64,000 bases of DNA. Source: Tretioscincus oriximinensis (Eukaryota; Chordata; Lepidosauria; Squamata; Gymnophthalmidae). Location: positions 1,149,294-1,213,293 of the forward strand of contig JAJVDF010000228.1 in NCBI GenBank assembly GCA_022410635.1, read 5' to 3'. Position numbers and translations under genes: made by a program. Positions 40,620-53,420 of the stretch are shown here, one piece after another. The notes under the pieces are model-generated. The model made no database searches. It saw only the letters and a list, made by a program, of their open reading frames with translations, and was not told the DNA's origin. Position 1 is the first letter of the stretch. Each line of letters begins with the position of its first letter.

Positions 40620-42769
40620 ACAAACAAATCTGAGTTGTAATTACATATTGGTAATGTGTTTTTATGTTGTGTGTATAACTAAATATAAAAGCAAAAATAA
40701 ATGGAGAAAAGTTTGCTTATAGAATAGAATACATGAATTGCTTTATAAATTGGGCTATTTATTTGCATGGTAGGGAATGATGCTTATTAATGAAGCAGTG
40801 GTACATCAAAGCACAAACCAACAAATTACAGTAATCAAATTACCTACTACGTGTCTTCCTGGAAGAAGCCATAATAATGGCTGTTCAGCTTTTTTCTTTT
40901 CAGCAGAGTGGAAAATTCAGCAACTAAAACTCTCCAAATGCAACAAAATTGCACAAAACTAGAAAACAAATTGGAAATTTGGTCTGACAGCTCACTAATG
41001 GGAAATCTGGAGAGAGCAGGGTTTCCTCAAATACTGGCATTGGAGATTTGACAGGATAGTTTTAAATTTAAACACCTAATTTTTCTGTGGGGAGGAGGAT
41101 TTTTAAATCTAGGTGACTTTGTGAAATAGATTAGAGNTTTTAGGAAGGCAATTGATGAGAGCTAGAAATCATGAGAGCTAGAAATCTTTCTCGTTCTTAC
41201 TTTGAAATAATTCTCATATGCTGTTAAAATAACCATAAAGCACAGCAGAAGGTTCACTTGAAAACTTTAAAGTCTCACATCTCAACCATTAGAGTGTCAG
41301 TCGCATGGGAAATGGATCCCGTATTCTGCCCACTGACCAGATGTCTCCGTCTTCAGATGCAACTCTCCACTTCAGCTGTCATAAACAATCTTGAGATGGC
41401 CCTAACTGACACTGAGGAATTCATTCATTCTCTGAGAATTTTCTCATATATTGATTAGTGGAGAAGGGTGTGACACCCAGATCATAGTGAAATCTTTTTA
41501 TTGTGTGTGAGTTTGTAGAATCTTTGAGTTCTGTTATAATCGTCGGAGTTACTTTCCCAGCGCAATAGTTGGTATCCAGAGAGAAGCCTTGTTTCGGTGC
41601 CTAGATCAAACAATTCCATAGAGGAGAGTCAGAGACCAAATTTGGTTTTTACATTATTTATGTAACATTTATTCAAATAATAAGTAATAGAGGGAATTCC
41701 CATTCACTCAATCCAGTCATNCTCTCATACTCATGTGCCCGCTCTCAAGGAGTGATCAGTTCACTTGAAGGGGAGATGGGCATGCCATTGCAGCTGATCC
41801 GATGTACACCGTGGTCACCTTTTTCCAAAGCTTTTATAAGTTTCCACTTTGGGACTTCTTTGTTCAAAGGAGCATTTCTTTGTTCATGCTCAGTATCTTC
41901 TAATATTGTTTACGCATACATAGTACAAGTTGTTTTTTCTCCATATCAGAAGGAGAAGAGTTGTTTTTGCCATCTCAGACATGTTGTGACTATGACTCCT
42001 ACGGATGCAGTTTTAGTAAAAAGAAAGTCCAGTTTTATCCAGTTTCTGTGCCAACTCCTTACCCTATCTTCGTTGGGTTATTCTCGGTCACACAGCACTC
42101 AGTCTCCATTCATTACAGTTCTGTTACATGTTCAACTGGTGTAACATCTCCCTTAAAAGAAAAATATCATATGATGATTAATACCTTGTTTACATTATCT
42201 CTGATTCTCACAGTGATATTAACGGACAGGTCAACTATTGTTGGAGTTAGCCTATATATTATTAGGGCTTCCAGAATCAGATCATTGTTTTGGGAGCAAA
42301 TTTCTAAGGCCCGTGACCCATTACTGATTTAGATGCTACTACTCACCCGGCTGAATATACACTGTTTTTAAACGATGTCATTTGATGTCATTCTTTTTAC
42401 TCTATTTGTATTTTACCCTATTTATATTTATACTGTTTTTAATTGCTGTATTTTATTCTATTTGAAGCTTACTTTTTAACTTTTTAACTTTTTTGATATG
42501 GTCAAATGACTAATCAATAAATCTTTGAGATATTAACAGAGGATATTTGACAGCAGGCAGACTTAGCTTGCCTGATACACTGAACTTTTTCATAGTTTTT
42601 TGTGAGAAAAGTTGGAAATACTTCAATGAGGGGAAAAAGGCTGTTTTGAACAGTAAATGTAAGTTGAAGAATTGATGAAAGTGTAGTTTTAGACAGGGTT
42701 CTAAAATCTGAGATTATCTGACATAATGTTTGCAACAGGTATCTGTGATAATTCCAACATAGTCCCAGG
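40620..42769. other. Intronic sequence with unclassified parts
   Basis: A 16-bp tandem duplication (41155-41170, 41171-41186; unit starts 'atgagagctag'). 41460-42530 has uneven composition and a T-rich end with 'caataaatctttgag' (about 42515), which could be an old retroelement, but no domain or terminus was recognised. Confidence 0.4.
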
Positions 42770-43141
42770 ATTTAGAGTGAAATTCTGGAATAATTTCATG
42801 TTTTTCCAAAATGGTGATATTACTTAGCTTGTTTCAATGTTTGATCATATATTTTTATTATGCTTTTATTAATATATTTTTCATCTTATAAGTTTTACCA
42901 CACGATCATGCATCAAATCACGGAAAAAGTATCCTACATGATACATTTTCAGAAACTTCTTCAATCCTCAATTTGTTTAATCCAAACTATCTAATACATA
43001 GTCAATCTTTCTATATAATATCTCCTTATGTACTATTTTTTATATTCTTGGCCAATGGTTTCCTCTATAGATTTCTTTTATCTCTTCTCACCAACCTTAT
43101 TGCATAGTATATGTCTCTTTTTTCTCTCTACAAATTGAAAA

Positions 43142-43226
43142 ATACTGCTCAAAACAATTAAGGGAACACTTTAACTTAATACATTGTGTTAAGTTAAAGT
43201 GTTCCCTTAATTGTTTTGAGCAGTAT
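43142..43226. mobile_element. Palindromic Tc1/mariner-type MITE, copy 3
   Basis: Arms 'atactgctcaaaacaatta' and its inverse are nearly perfect over more than 30 bases each. It is inserted in the minus-strand L1 remnant. Confidence 0.8.
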
Positions 43227-43451
43227 ATAATTGGCCCCATATATACTCATACAGTTCATCATTTGTTTTCCATTTAGCTACCATACAGGNTTTTTTGGTC
43301 AACTCCTTTTCGTAACCAATTATTATGTTTATCTGGTTTGTTACTGGCTTCCAGAAACTTTGCGCAGCTTGACAATTCTACCAAAGATATTGAAAAGTCC
43401 CTTTTTCCCTTTGGCAGTGCCAACAAATTGTGCCAATATCATATGTGCCAG

Positions 43452-43560
43452 CTGTATCAGAGTTCTATAGCAATTTGTAACACTTAGAGACTAACAAGAG
43501 AAAAGTAATAGCAGGAACTTTCATAGACACATCTGCTTCTTCAGATGCGTATTTTTATGC
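43452..43560 (-). ncRNA. Penelope-like fragment with the best hammerhead-like core
   Basis: On the + strand 'aacacttagagactaacaag' marks the Penelope-like end. On the minus strand the order is GCAT, CTGAAGA (43544-43538), a helix II candidate 'agcagatgtgtctat' that can pair GCAGA with UCUAU around a UGUG loop (one mismatch and one G-U), GAAA (43522-43519), then GTTC and CTGC. Helix III is nearly absent, as in the Penelope-like hammerheads I know of, which act best as dimers. Activity is not shown. Confidence 0.5.
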
Positions 43561-43974
43561 ATATATCTATGCAAAGGTGTGACTCTAGGAATTCTTTCTT
43601 CTGTACAAATCTTTTATAGTCTCAATTCCTGCCTCTTTAAAATTATTAATATCTCTAATACTCGAATCTGCTTTTATTAAACTATCCAATAGGATTTAAT
43701 TTACTTTTTCCATTCAATTTTATTCTTGTGTTCTTTCCCATTTAATGATAAGGCTTTCAGAGGATTAAATCTCTGGTCATTTTTCTTTTTTTATTATTAT
43801 TTCTATCAATGGTCCTGCATACACCCCATTCATGGCTCTTTTGAGTTGTACTCATTTTTTATATCTAATTTATAATCTAATTCTAACAGATATTGAGTAC
43901 AAGAGCAGATGTATATGCTTCAATTTTATGTATTTTCTATCCTCCTTCCCATAATCGTGCATATAACTCCCTGC

Positions 43975-44292
43975 ACGTCATCGGCCTGTGGAATTTACTT
44001 CCTGAAGAGGTCTGGTAGCTAACAGCTTGGATAGCTTCAAGACAGGACTAGACAGGTTTATGGACGCCAAGGGTATAAATGGGTACCAGGATGGATGTCT
44101 GGATGTTGCCTCCGGGATGGAGCAACAGGCAGGACTCCGGAAATGCGATTTGTAGGGAGTCATGAACAGGGGCATATTTTGTTTCCTCTGTTCAGACTGC
44201 CCAGGTGCATCTGGTGGGCCTCTGTGTGACACAGAATGCTGGACTAGATGGGCTCTGGTCTGACTCAGTATGGCCCTTTTTATGTTCTTAAG
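43975..44292 (+). mobile_element. CR1-type LINE 3' end, well preserved
   Basis: 'ggcctgtggaatttacttcc' (LPEEV region) through 'gttgcctccgggatggagca', 'ggtgggcctctgtgtgacac' and the terminal 'ccctttttatgttctta'. Same family as 62075-62287. Nested inside the minus-strand L1. Confidence 0.82.
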
Positions 44293-44970
44293 TCTAAGGT
44301 ATTCACTTCCCATTACCAATTTCCTCATATACTTTTTTTCTTTATAAAGAAACTTTTAAAAAATTATTTTTTTCTGTGTCATCATAGCAGGCAGGACTTG
44401 AAATAATACTTGTGGATAAGAAACATTTTTGATTCTCTTATCTTTGTCAGAATTCCCACTGGTTTTTGTTTCCATCCTTTTGTAATGCCCCAAACTTTCT
44501 TCCACACTTGTTTTTATAGTTAACCAGTGATCTTTATTAAGCTGAGAGACTACAGAGCTTTGAACTTGCATCTCCCAAGTTCCAGTGCAACACTCCCAAT
44601 TGCTGCATGGTTATTCTTTAGAGAATTCCTTTGGCACATTTTTATGTAATCTTTTGTTAGCATCACCCCCAAATATTTAATTTCTTTAAATTAAAGCCCT
44701 CTTAATAAGTTTTCCGAATTTGCTATATTAATTCATAATCCAAAAGACCATTCAAATTGTTCTGTAGCTGCTTTTATCCTCTCTATTATTTCCAGTGGAC
44801 CTTGAGTAGCTAAAGTGTCATCAGCAGACAGATTTAATTTTGCTTCCACTTCTTCTACTTTGTAGCCTCTCCAAGAATTGTCTGCCCTAGTTTCATTAGC
44901 AGGTGGTTCGATTACCAAAGCAAATAACAAGGACAATAACAGGCAGGTCTTTGTTAATTCTCATCTGTGC

Positions 44971-46092
44971 TGGCCTGTTTTAAACAGATTATAGTTTCAC
45001 AAAAATCTCTTCCCAGATTTGACAAATTCTGAGTAATAGATTACTTGAAGTGGCCTGCTTTCTGGAACCAGCCTGTTTCTCTCTTTCTTGGTGTTCTTTG
45101 CAATATCCTTGCCATTCACATTTATTCATCTAAGATTATGAAATATGTTTTTCTCCTTATAATAATTAATGTGTTCAGGTGCATCACAAGCTGTTGTTGA
45201 ATCTGCTTATATTCCTGAGAGGTTTTGCTTTGCCTATGGCTTCTAGAATGTTCATAAAGCAAATACATCTTTATTAATTGTTTGGTTTTTTGTCACTGCA
45301 AAGAATCATTTGGGAGAACCTCCTGCCAAAGAACTTGTTTAGATAAGTTATTTGCTTTGTCTATTATTGCAGCTCTAATGTGTTCTAGTTTGCCGTAACT
45401 TTCTGCCTACCACAAATTGTTCCTGCTGTCACACTGTGCNCACTTTTCTGACTCATGGAAATAGTTAATCTAAACACCAGGTTTCAAAGGCTTTCTTCCC
45501 CCCAACCCTGTTGGAAATAACTGGTTCTTTTAATCCTCTATGAAAGGCATGCTTTTTATTGTTTCTGCTCTTGTTAAGAGTCCTAAATAATAGGGGAATT
45601 CATGATTAACTTTTTCCTTTTTTGTTCATGCTGGGGTTGAATGCACTTTCTCTCTCTCTTTTTGTAACGTATGTATAATATGTGTGGTGTAATAAAGACA
45701 AGCAGAAAGACACATGACTTAGTTCCTGTATCTATCTGTAAAATGGCTTATCCAATTGTCTCTGTAAGTGTTGTAAAAGTTGTGAGCTAAAAAGAGAGAC
45801 CTCATTTTTGTTATAGAAGGCTAGGAGGGTTTATTTTCTTCAATTAAAAAATGACAGATTTCTGAAATATGGACACCTTCACTTCAAACCATTTTCAAAG
45901 AATAAAGTTTTGTCCAGAAAAAAGTAACCCTGAAAATAAAGATGGTTTAAAAGGAAAAATGTGGACACATTCATGGTTTATTTTGATCCCATCTACTGTA
46001 TTTTCCACCAAGCTCCATTTATTTATTTTTGAATACGAAAATGTTGTAAAAAATGTCAGGGCTGCATTCACACAACCAATTCTTATCTCTAC
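44971..46092. other. Intronic sequence, nothing recognised
   Basis: AT-rich; the left part may contain further eroded L1 sequence. No exon or RNA gene. Confidence 0.4.
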
Positions 46093-46240
46093 TAGGCTCA
46101 CCAGATGACATCCCAGTTTTTTCTGAGGAAATTCTTTTCAAAAAAAGTTTTTTTAAATATTTTTTTCCTCAGAAAAAAACAGGAGGCATCCCAAAAACAG
46201 GTTTTCAACCCCCCCNAAAAGGGNTCATCTGGTTAGCCTA
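46093..46240. mobile_element. hAT-like MITE, 'CTGACCAGAT' family, short foldback
   Basis: Ends TAGGCTCACCAGATGACATC and the inverse of TAGGCTAACCAGATGA. The arms ('tttttctgaggaaa' and inverse) pair around an A/T-rich loop. No convincing target duplication remains. Two n positions lie in the right arm. Confidence 0.7.
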
Positions 46241-47696
46241 TCTATGGCTGCTCCAGTGCATTGAATGATGGGCCATCAGTGCTGATTATATTGAAATGGC
46301 CCATTATAGGATGATTTCTGATAATGGAGAAAGGACGGTTCAGTCACAGAGCACTTCCACGTGTAGACGTGCGAAACAGAGTACTTTAGCATCTTGGACT
46401 GAAGTCCCATGAGACTGGGAACGCCAATCATACACAGGTGCACACGGTGGCTTCTGGATCCCATGTGAGCGGTAGGCCAGCATCCTGGCAGTTTCCATGC
46501 TGGTACTGCATGCCTCAGAATATTGTGGTAGGTGGGGGTGTGAACTCTTGAAGTCCGCTATAACCTTAAAATGTACTGATTTGGAACATTTGTGGAGGGA
46601 GCCCAGATCTTAGGAGAACCCCAAAAAAAGGAATATCCATGGTGTCACAGTCCAAAACCATGGAACACCACTTTGATCAATACCTTTTAAATCACTGCTA
46701 AGATGTGTGACAGTCTGTTGAATTTCTAGCTTTTAGTAGTAACTTTCCATCAGCTAAGCATCTGGGAAGAGTCCAAATTCAGTTGATGAACCCTGAACTG
46801 CTACTGGTTTAGCTCAAACTGAAACAGAATCAGAGTATAGTGTGAGATTCATGCGCACCTTAATTGGCTAAATATGGTTGAGATTTACATTCTGTTTTCT
46901 TCAGAGTTCTATGACTGAGCTATGCCACTGCTAATGCAGGTAATATACAATATTATATTATCAATAATCTTTGTCAGACAGACGTTTTCGCCTTGGTTAC
47001 TAGCATTTTTTTAAAATGAAATTTCTTGACAGAAGTAAATTGGGGCAAACTGACTGCATTTTCATTGTGTTCCTGCAACATCTAATACAGTATATCTCCA
47101 CAGATCCCCTGGCAATCTCTGTCAAATGATAGAGAGTGATCTCACCCAGGGTCTGGATAATTAAAAACTGTGCATTGTCTGTGCTTCCAAAAAACTCTTC
47201 TGTGTGAATCCAGAGGGATTAAAATATCTGTAATACACACTGTAAAGGTGAGAGGAGGAATTTTGGAAACAATAAGATTGATGAGAGCAAGTACAAACAA
47301 ATCCTATATGCATTGAAATGCATTTGTCATTTTTCACATGTCTGAATTGTGTTTCATTATATTTCCTGAAAAGTACAAAAAGTACCCAAGTGCCTAAATG
47401 TTAAATAGGTTGATTATTCTTGTTTGAAGCTAAATCTGTAAATAGTCTCACACTTTCTCAAGTTTATAACGTTTAGATTAAGAACATGTTGTCACAGATT
47501 TTCTTAACAAGCCNAGCTGTACAATATACATTACTCAGTTTTAGAAATGGTGCAAGACAACGTACTTACATTACTTAAAATGTTATTTATGTAATTTGCT
47601 AAGAAGAGCAAGTGATAGCCCTCACCTGGGAACAATGTTCAAGCTTACACCAATGAGATATGTGAGCAAAAAGCAGAAACTGCTTATCAGTTGTGT
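46241..47696. other. Intronic sequence, nothing recognised
   Basis: Unique sequence; no exon or repeat end recognised. Confidence 0.4.
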
Positions 47697-47815
47697 TCTG
47701 CACTCTTCCATGAAGCTGACTGGGTGATCTTGAGTTAGTCACAATTCTTTAGCACTCTTGCTGCCTTATCTACTTCACAGGGTATCTGCTGTGGAGAAAG
47801 CAACAAAAGATGTGT
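47697..47815 (+). repeat. MIR-like SINE (family B) fragment
   Basis: 'catgaagctgactgggtgat' then 'cttgagttagtcacaattct' and 'acagggtatctgctgtggag' match the family B body, including the CORE-like 'ctgggtgaccttggg' segment in altered form. Head and tail are missing. Confidence 0.65.
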
Positions 47816-48496
47816 CAACTGTCCTTTGGTGAAAGAGGCATTACAAAGGTACATTATTTTATTGACCAAAAACAACAGTAATAAACAAAAAAATGATCAC
47901 TATGCTGATTTTCCTAATACTATCACAAGCTGGACTCTTTCCAAGTGTCTTGGATTGTGTGATGTATCAGCGTATTGTGTGTGCAAATGGAAACATCAGA
48001 CACCACCTCCCAACACACAAAGCTAAGACTTTTTTATTTCATCCACTAGTAAAAGCGTTCTGTCATCTACCCCACAGCTGAAGTAATTGCCCAGTTCTTA
48101 ATGATCATATGTTTCCTCATTCACCTTTACTGCTCTCCTACTAACTTATTTAGTGCTGTCTTCAGTACAAGAGTACAAGTGCAGCTTATTACTTCAATTT
48201 TCCACTTCAACCGTTTTTCTGAACTGCCTTTTACTGACTGATTTAGCCTCAAATATATTCTCACCCTGAACTGTTCTGCTTCCTACAGCACATCTGTAGT
48301 TCATGTGCAATATCATTTCCCCCCAAATCTTTTAAAAATAAAACAAAGCATCTGAAGTTCAAATATATTCATATCCCTATGTAGACTTCTTTCATGCCCA
48401 GCAACCTCATGGCATCTGTGAGGTAACTATTTTTGAAAAATAATAAACTATGTGGTACCCAAACCACAAAGAAGCATAAATCTTAATGTATAAACA

Positions 48497-48758
48497 GCCA
48501 GTTTGGTGTAGGTTAGAGTGTTGGACTTGTACCTCGTAGTCTCCTGATTCATATCTCAACTCCTCCATGAAAGCCAGCTGGGTGACCTTGGGCCAGTTAC
48601 AGTTCTTTGAACTCTCTCAGCCAAACCTACTTCACAGGGTGTCTATTGTGGAGAAAGCAACAAAAGCTATGTGTGCCACCCTGTGTTTGGCCACCCTGAG
48701 ACCTTAGGGTATAGGGCGGGATATATGTGCAAATAAATAAATACGAAATAAATAAATA
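48497..48758 (+). repeat. MIR-like SINE (family B) with L2-like tail
   Basis: Head 'gccagtttggtgtaggttag', body 'agctgggtgaccttgggcca' (the MIR/CORE phrase), then 'ccaccctgagaccttagggt' and 'gggcgggatatatgtgc' with AAAT repeats. That 3' end matches the L2 terminus at 17640-17690, implying mobilisation by L2 enzymes. Confidence 0.78.
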
Positions 48759-50629
48759 CTATATGTCCAAAAGGCTCACACACACATGTGAATGCAAGTA
48801 TGAGTGAATACTTTTGGCAACGTAATTTATATATGAGGTATAAAGCATTGTTACTAAATTGGTTGTCCATGGACTGGTATCATTGACCTGGTTTGCAACG
48901 GAAAACAAAGTAAAATATTCATGTTTGTCTACAGTGTTGTTGTGTAGTATGGATTCCAGAAATATTGGGGGGGGGGAACTATCAGTCCATAATTTCATGG
49001 CTTTAAGGTTCTGATGGCATCTGATAGAATAATAGTTCCTAGATTAAAATNGACTTTTGGTGGATGGGAGGGAGTAAAAAAAAATCAAAATATTTTGTAA
49101 ATATTCTGGATTATATTGTAAATGAAGATTTTTTAAAAAATAAAAAATTACATTTTAATGAAAACCCTTTAAATAGGGTTATAGGGTACATGTAAGCCTA
49201 TGTAAAGAGTTTCAGTTAAAATCTCATCTACAGTATGATCCAGAGTGTTTACCGAATTTTTTTTTAATCTGCTTTCTTTTCTGCATGCAGAGGTCTGAGA
49301 CCAGCTTTCAAATATAGAGCAATCAAACCAGCCACAATTATTTTAACACTCTGTGAAGTCCCTCAGGGAGCTGGCATGTCCACCTACTACTCCTTGGCCA
49401 GAAATCTACAATCCTTGCCAAGCAGGATGTTGCCCACCATTCCTTCACCATCCATATACCAGGGTTTATNGGACTGTAACCTATAACTTCCCTCCCAAGA
49501 CCCTTTACCAGGAATCTTCCCCTGATAACAGTAAGAGTGGCCTGGAGTCATTTATGTACAAAAGACCACCAGGAGATTACCATTGTTAATGGGATTAAAG
49601 CTTCATTCCTCAGTGTTCCCCTCCCAGCTGTTATAAGATTGTACAACTGAGACAAGTAAGGGTTAATATTAAAACCAATTTCATTGTACAGAACAGAATA
49701 AAAGAACCTGAAACAATTGTATTGGCTTTTAAACTTTGTCTTCCTTGGTTTCAACACAAGTTAACAAAATATTGTCACCTTGCCTGACTACTGGCTGGCC
49801 CAAACCAGAGCTCTAATAACACAAGAGTTTCCTTCATGCACTATAATTTGCTGTCTCTTCTTCAAATAAATATTTGGGTTTTGCATGGTCCAGCTTCTGA
49901 ATGGGCAATTTGTTATACTGCCAATAAAAATTTATTTCCTGCCATAACTGTTCTTTGCTACAAGCATAGCAAGGATTCCCAGGCAAATATCCAGATGGTT
50001 CGTGCAGGGCTATCAGTTTCTTGGTACTACCAGAGATCAAGTAGCAGAATGAAGCAAAATCATTAGCACACAATCNCAGTGCTAAGGACAGCAATCTATG
50101 TTTCAGATAATCAATTATGAAGCTACTGTAATTCCCAAGAAACCTCTTCTAGAGCCAGACTGACAGAGAGAAAAAAAGTTAGTAAAATGAGCTGTGGTAT
50201 ATTCAAACTGCATTCAGACAGGTAGTAAAATATATTAGTATGGTATGGCTCTGTTGGGTTGCTACAACATAGTCCCATTTATATAAAGGTGAAATCCCAC
50301 TTTATTCTACTTTGGGAAAACCCAACTGCCTTTCTGGGTTTGCTGAGCTAGTCCAGATACAAACCTGTCTGAAAGCTCAGAGGTAGGGTCTTTGCTTGAT
50401 AAAATCCTCACCACACATAATGGTAAATCCGTGGTGAAAATAGCCAATGTGCATACACATTTGTTTTATTATGGAGTCACATGTTTTGCAGTCAAAATAC
50501 ATGGATGTGTGCATCACTCCCATGCTGTTGTCCAGATTCCCAGGCAACAAATGATTATTCTGGAGGGGCTTTATTCTAAAATATCACTAAAAAGCAAAAT
50601 TTTAAAACAATGGTGGCAGTGTTAAGCTT
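48759..50629. other. Intronic sequence, nothing recognised
   Basis: Unique sequence with a G run at about 48968. 49250-49760 has uneven composition and could be an old insertion, unclassified. Confidence 0.4.
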
Positions 50630-50641
50630 AGAAGTAAGCTT

Positions 50642-51049
50642 AATTAAGGCTAGGTGCACATGACTTCTTAAAAACCACTATAATGCTATAATCCGGAATA
50701 TAGCAATTGCGTGTCTGTGCATACCAAATATGTATATTCCATGACTAATGCCCCAGTTCCGTAACATTGCTCATTGATCTNGTCACAGTGTACTCCGAGA
50801 ATTTTATTTTACTCACAACAGCCAATAGAAACAACTGTCACGTTCTCGATTGTTTTAACATCTCGCGTCTAATTTGTGCACATGCATGCGCTCGCGAGAG
50901 TACACGGATTCTCCAGAACAATGCCTGAATATTTGAGCAATAGTTTATTTCGGGGAAAATGGCGTTTACTGTGGGTCGACTACTGAATGCCTGAGTCTTC
51001 CTGATTGCGCTACGAACAAGGTAGAAAAACGTTGCGTGCACACGGCCTC
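50642..51049. mobile_element. Harbinger-like MITE, second copy
   Basis: The left end 'aaggctaggtgcacatgact' and the inverse of the right end ('gaggccgtgtgcacgcaacg') are imperfect inverted repeats related to those of 19957-20322. 'agaagtaagctt' precedes it and 'agaagtaggctt' follows it; this 11-of-12 match is longer than a Harbinger duplication, so the superfamily is uncertain. A CpG-rich patch lies at 50860-50910. Confidence 0.55.
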
Positions 51050-51061
51050 AGAAGTAGGCTT

Positions 51062-52110
51062 TGTCTACTTTTTANTATTATTAACAACTTCTTTTTCTCT
51101 GTTAAAGTTTTATTCATATCTTAAATATTTTTCAGTCCTGAACAGTGAGCTTATTTTTTTTTCTGATTGCTCCTTCTTCAGGACTGAAGAAGACATCAAG
51201 ACTAAGATGCCACAAGAGTCCATTCACAGCAAAATGTGGAAACCTTCAGTTTTCTGCATCTGCATGAAACCAAGTTTAATAATTTTGTCTCGGAAGACAC
51301 TATGTACAGCAGATTGTAGAATAAATTTGCTTGACTGGAAAAATCATTATGCATCCTTTTTCAGCAGCCCCCATCTTACCCTTTACAGCTTTNCTCCCTA
51401 TTTTTAGCTTTATTCGCTACTTTCATTGCCTTGATTTGTCTGAAATAAGAATCTTTTCATTGTAGACTTGTTTTCTTTCTGTAAAATCTACAAAAAGGAG
51501 TAAGAATTCTTTAAATGACACCATAGCAACAAGGCTCAAGTATATTTCAGAACTGTGAGGAGCTATGAACAAAGGGATCTGATAATGCGGTTATGTTATT
51601 GGTTCTCTTGCTTTAGGAAACAAGAACCACAAAAAAGAAATCACATAGTTACAAGGGCAATTAGGGACAACACAAAACTCTTGCTCAAAAGTGCTCAAAT
51701 AAGGTTTTTTTTTAAAAAAAATCCTCTTAAAAATGCATCCATTCTAAAAATAAAAACAAAAATAGGCATTCATACTCATTCCTTCGACTCAAAACCTGTC
51801 GAGATATTCATCAGTAATTGGCAGGTTTTGACCTAATTTTCCAAGAACCGAATTGGTTGTGGTCTGGCAGCATTTGCTTTGAAATTGTGATTGGCAAATT
51901 TCCCTATTGCATTCCCTTNTAATGTGATTTAAAGAATGAGTTGCTTTCAGTCTTTAGGTTTTTCATTGGAAGAAATAAAGATCCTTCCAAGATTTGTATT
52001 TTGTGTGTCCGTGTGTGATCGTCATTTTCTGGAAAAATTCCCCTTTGTTGTTTCTAGGAGCAGATTTATCCTTTCACCCAGCCTTCCTGGACTGGATGTT
52101 TCTTTCCCCA
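51062..52110. other. Intronic sequence with a small hairpin
   Basis: 'ttcagtcctgaa' (51131-51142) and its inverse (51177-51188), plus inner 'gagc'/'gctc', form a hairpin around a T-rich loop. 51190-51230 ('gatgccacaagagtcc') may be a Penelope-like scrap. Nothing else recognised. Confidence 0.4.
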
Positions 52111-52114
52111 TTCT

Positions 52115-52330
52115 TAAAAACATAAAAAACATGCTGGATCAGGCCACAGCCCATCAAGTCCAGCATTCTGTGTCACACAGAGGCCCACCAGATGCACCTG
52201 GGCAGTTTGAACAGTGGAAAGCAAAATATGCACTTGTTCATGACTCCCTGCAAATGGTATTTCAGGAGTCCTGCCTGTTGCTCCATCCCAGAAGCAACAT
52301 CCAGACATCTATTCTAGTATCCATTTATAA
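52115..52330 (-). mobile_element. CR1-type LINE 3' end
   Basis: 'cagcccatcaagtccagcat' and 'acagaggcccaccagatgca' are the inverse of the CR1 terminus at 44220. It extends back to the 'gggatggagcaacaggcagg' segment. Confidence 0.8.
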
Positions 52331-52769
52331 GAATTCTTCCCTTTTTTATCATTTTTTCCCTTCAGTCATTTTTATCCTCTCCAATTTGCAAATTCCTTCA
52401 AATAGACTACATTATAATGTGAAATGATATATATATATTAAATGAAGAGACAATATGATTGTAGCTCTAGTAGGCTGAAGAACTGATGCTTAGGATTTTT
52501 AATCCAGGTGAAAATTTGATTATTGCTGAAAGAAGAGGAAAAATTTGAAGGTGTGATTATTCAGTCCTGTTACATGGAATTGCAATCCAATAATGTCTGT
52601 AGAATACTTAATTGGAAAGGCTTTTTATATTTTTGAGTGAAAGCACAAAACCAGGCTTACATCTGTCTTACAGCTAAGAGTTGTAGGCATAACTTTTTTT
52701 TAACTGAATCAATCCTGTAATAGCAATTTTGTCAATTCATTTAACTATGTAGCCATATTGAAATGCAAT

Positions 52770-53235
52770 TGAAGAAGAACATACGAGGAGCTCTGCTGAA
52801 TCAGGCCAGAGGCCATCTAGTCCAGCCTTCTGTCTCACACAATGGCCNACCAATTGCANCTGGGTAGTGTGAAGCAAAAGAAGGCAAAATATACAATACA
52901 CTTCAAATGGCATTTCAGGAATCCTGCCTGTTGGTCCATCTCAGAGGCAGTATCAAGATATTAATCATAGTAGCTATTTATACCCTTGGTGTCTATGAAT
53001 ATGTCTAATCCTCTCTTAAAGCTAACCAAGGTGCTAGCTTCCACCACCTCTTCTGGAAGTAAATTCCAAAGACCGATGACCTTGTCTGTCCTTACTCTTC
53101 TGCCCACCAGCTTCAAGGAATGCCCCCTGGTCCTAGTGTTATGCGACAGAGAAAACAATTTACCTTTGCAGTCTAGTGTATAAAAATCCAACCTATTGGT
53201 TCTTGTCCGCAACATGAACTTGTACCATGAAACAT
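52770..53235 (-). mobile_element. CR1-type LINE, ORF2 C-terminus and 3' UTR
   Basis: The minus-strand peptide keeps 'RTRGHSLKLVGRRVRTDK' and 'LWNLLPEEVVEASTLVSFKR', the hallmark end of CR1 ORF2 after the reverse transcriptase. The 3' UTR continues to the terminus at about 52776 ('gaatcaggccagaggccat' on +). The coding part is still open, so this copy is relatively young; it is 5'-truncated. Confidence 0.85.
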
Positions 53236-53309
53236 GAATTGGGAGGTAATAAAATATTGAAACCAAAGAAAGGCAAATCTAAGCCAGCTGTATCAGTAAA
53301 TTAACTGTA

Positions 53310-53420
53310 AAAATACCATATTTTTCGCACAATAAGATACACCTGACCATAAGATGTACCTAGGGTTTAGAGGAAGGGGGAAATTGGGGGGGGGGGNNTT
53401 ACTGCAAAAATAAGGAAATT
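53310..53420 (+). mobile_element. DNA-transposon end fragment (tentative)
   Basis: 'ccatatttttcgcacaataa' then 'gatacacctgaccataagat' resembles the end of a DNA transposon common in reptiles. A G run with two n follows at about 53387-53398. No second terminus found. Confidence 0.45.

Larger units (their letters stand above)
42770..44970 (-). mobile_element. L1-type LINE ORF2 remnant with nested insertions
   Basis: Read on the minus strand, 44936-44735 encodes '...EVEAKLNLSADDTLATQ', a form of the L1 reverse transcriptase catalytic box (FADD in intact elements). 44571-44356 keeps a decayed 'VLFQVLPAMM' block. 43440-43300 encodes 'CWHCQREKGTFQYLW' and 'NCQAAQSFWK', the L1 C-terminal cysteine motif. 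The order is right for one element running 45 kb to 43 kb. It is interrupted by a CR1 3' end, a Penelope-like fragment and a palindromic MITE, so it predates all three. Confidence 0.75.

Noticed and set aside
51936..52427. 163-residue plus-strand ORF, the longest in the window
   Set aside because: Its second half is the antisense of a CR1 3' end (HQVQHSVSHRGPPDAPG is the reversed 'tgtgtgacacagaatgctgg' text), so it is an accidental frame.
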